The notes under the pieces were generated by a model. That model saw only the letters and a program-made list of their open reading frames with translations. It was not told the origin of the DNA and searched no databases. From contig JAIDUG010000055.1 of NCBI GenBank assembly GCA_029060305.1, positions 141,563 through 182,617 of the forward strand: a stretch of DNA of 41,055 nucleotides, in the 5' to 3' direction. This document shows, one piece after another, positions 41,039 through 41,055 of the stretch (positions are counted from its first letter, which is position 1; each line of letters starts with the position of its first letter). The translations under genes were made by a program, and so were the position numbers. Origin of the DNA: Ruminococcus sp. GTDB taxonomy: Bacteria; Bacillota; Clostridia; Oscillospirales; Ruminococcaceae.

Positions 41039-41055
41039 AATTAAGTCACTTTCGG

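Noticed and set aside
1..41055. CRISPR arrays, tRNA or rRNA genes, insertion sequences
   Set aside because: No regularly spaced direct repeats, transposase genes or tRNA-like cloverleaf sequences were noticed; a systematic scan with dedicated tools was not possible.

Overview
The window reads as part of a low-GC Gram-positive chromosome, most likely a gut or rumen Ruminococcus-type member of the Oscillospiraceae. Reasons: two secreted proteins carry dockerin modules (cellulosome-style Ca-binding repeats), housekeeping clusters follow Firmicutes order (rsmD-coaD, holB-ricT), ribosome-binding sites are strong AGGAGG types, and many intergenic regions hold near-consensus TTGACA-N17-TATAAT promoters. 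A complete type IV pilus locus has no outer-membrane secretin gene, as expected for a monoderm cell. The species is inferred from gene content only.

Layout. (1) 1-2654, + strand: the 3' part of a repetitive acidic/Pro-Gln-rich protein, a small protein sharing a sequence motif with it, and a TPR-like protein. (2) 2789-5080, +: a promoter, a long leader with terminator-like hairpins, then three genes resembling phage tail or baseplate accessory proteins but without any other phage genes. (3) 5138-6842, -: rsmD, coaD and a DivIVA-like coiled-coil gene. (4) 7034-10528, -: holB, ricT, queH, ybaK and a membrane-anchored protein ending in what looks like a polymorphic-toxin nuclease domain. (5) 10590-14303, -: an operon of a 77-aa protein, a sigma region-4 protein, uvrC and an Orn/Lys/Arg decarboxylase-family enzyme, driven by a promoter with a LexA-like palindrome between -35 and -10. 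(6) 14511-17413, +: nadB, a VanY-like peptidase and nadC. (7) 17437-24611, +: a dockerin protein, asnB, an HTH-cupin-acyl-CoA synthetase fusion, a CAP-dockerin protein and an RNase Z-like gene. (8) 25063-40082: type IV pilus genes pilC, pilMN fusion, pilO, a 931-aa PilX-like protein, two pseudopilins, pilD (opposite strand), pilB, pilT, and three pilin genes with an S41 peptidase between the first two. (9) 40189-40899: pnuC behind an attenuator-like hairpin, then two tandem consensus promoters that point out of the window.

How the parts fit. The pilus genes supply assembly and retraction ATPases, platform, alignment proteins, prepilin peptidase, minor pilins and three pilin paralogs, so a dynamic retractable pilus is expected. 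Each pilin has its own promoter; the first pilin also has a folded leader. A palindrome of the form ATTTTGTGCAAAAT recurs upstream of the CAP-dockerin gene, the pilus operon and the first pilin, suggesting one regulator for surface adhesion. NAD supply is represented twice (nadB/nadC synthesis and pnuC uptake).

Best candidates for something new: the giant PilX-like protein with a Cys-rich tail, the folded pilin leader, the shared TTGTGCAA palindromes, the anchored toxin-like domain, the HTH-cupin-synthetase with palindromes on its own promoter, and several hairpins that bridge or hide ribosome-binding sites. All assignments come from reading the sequence; no database search or folding program was run.
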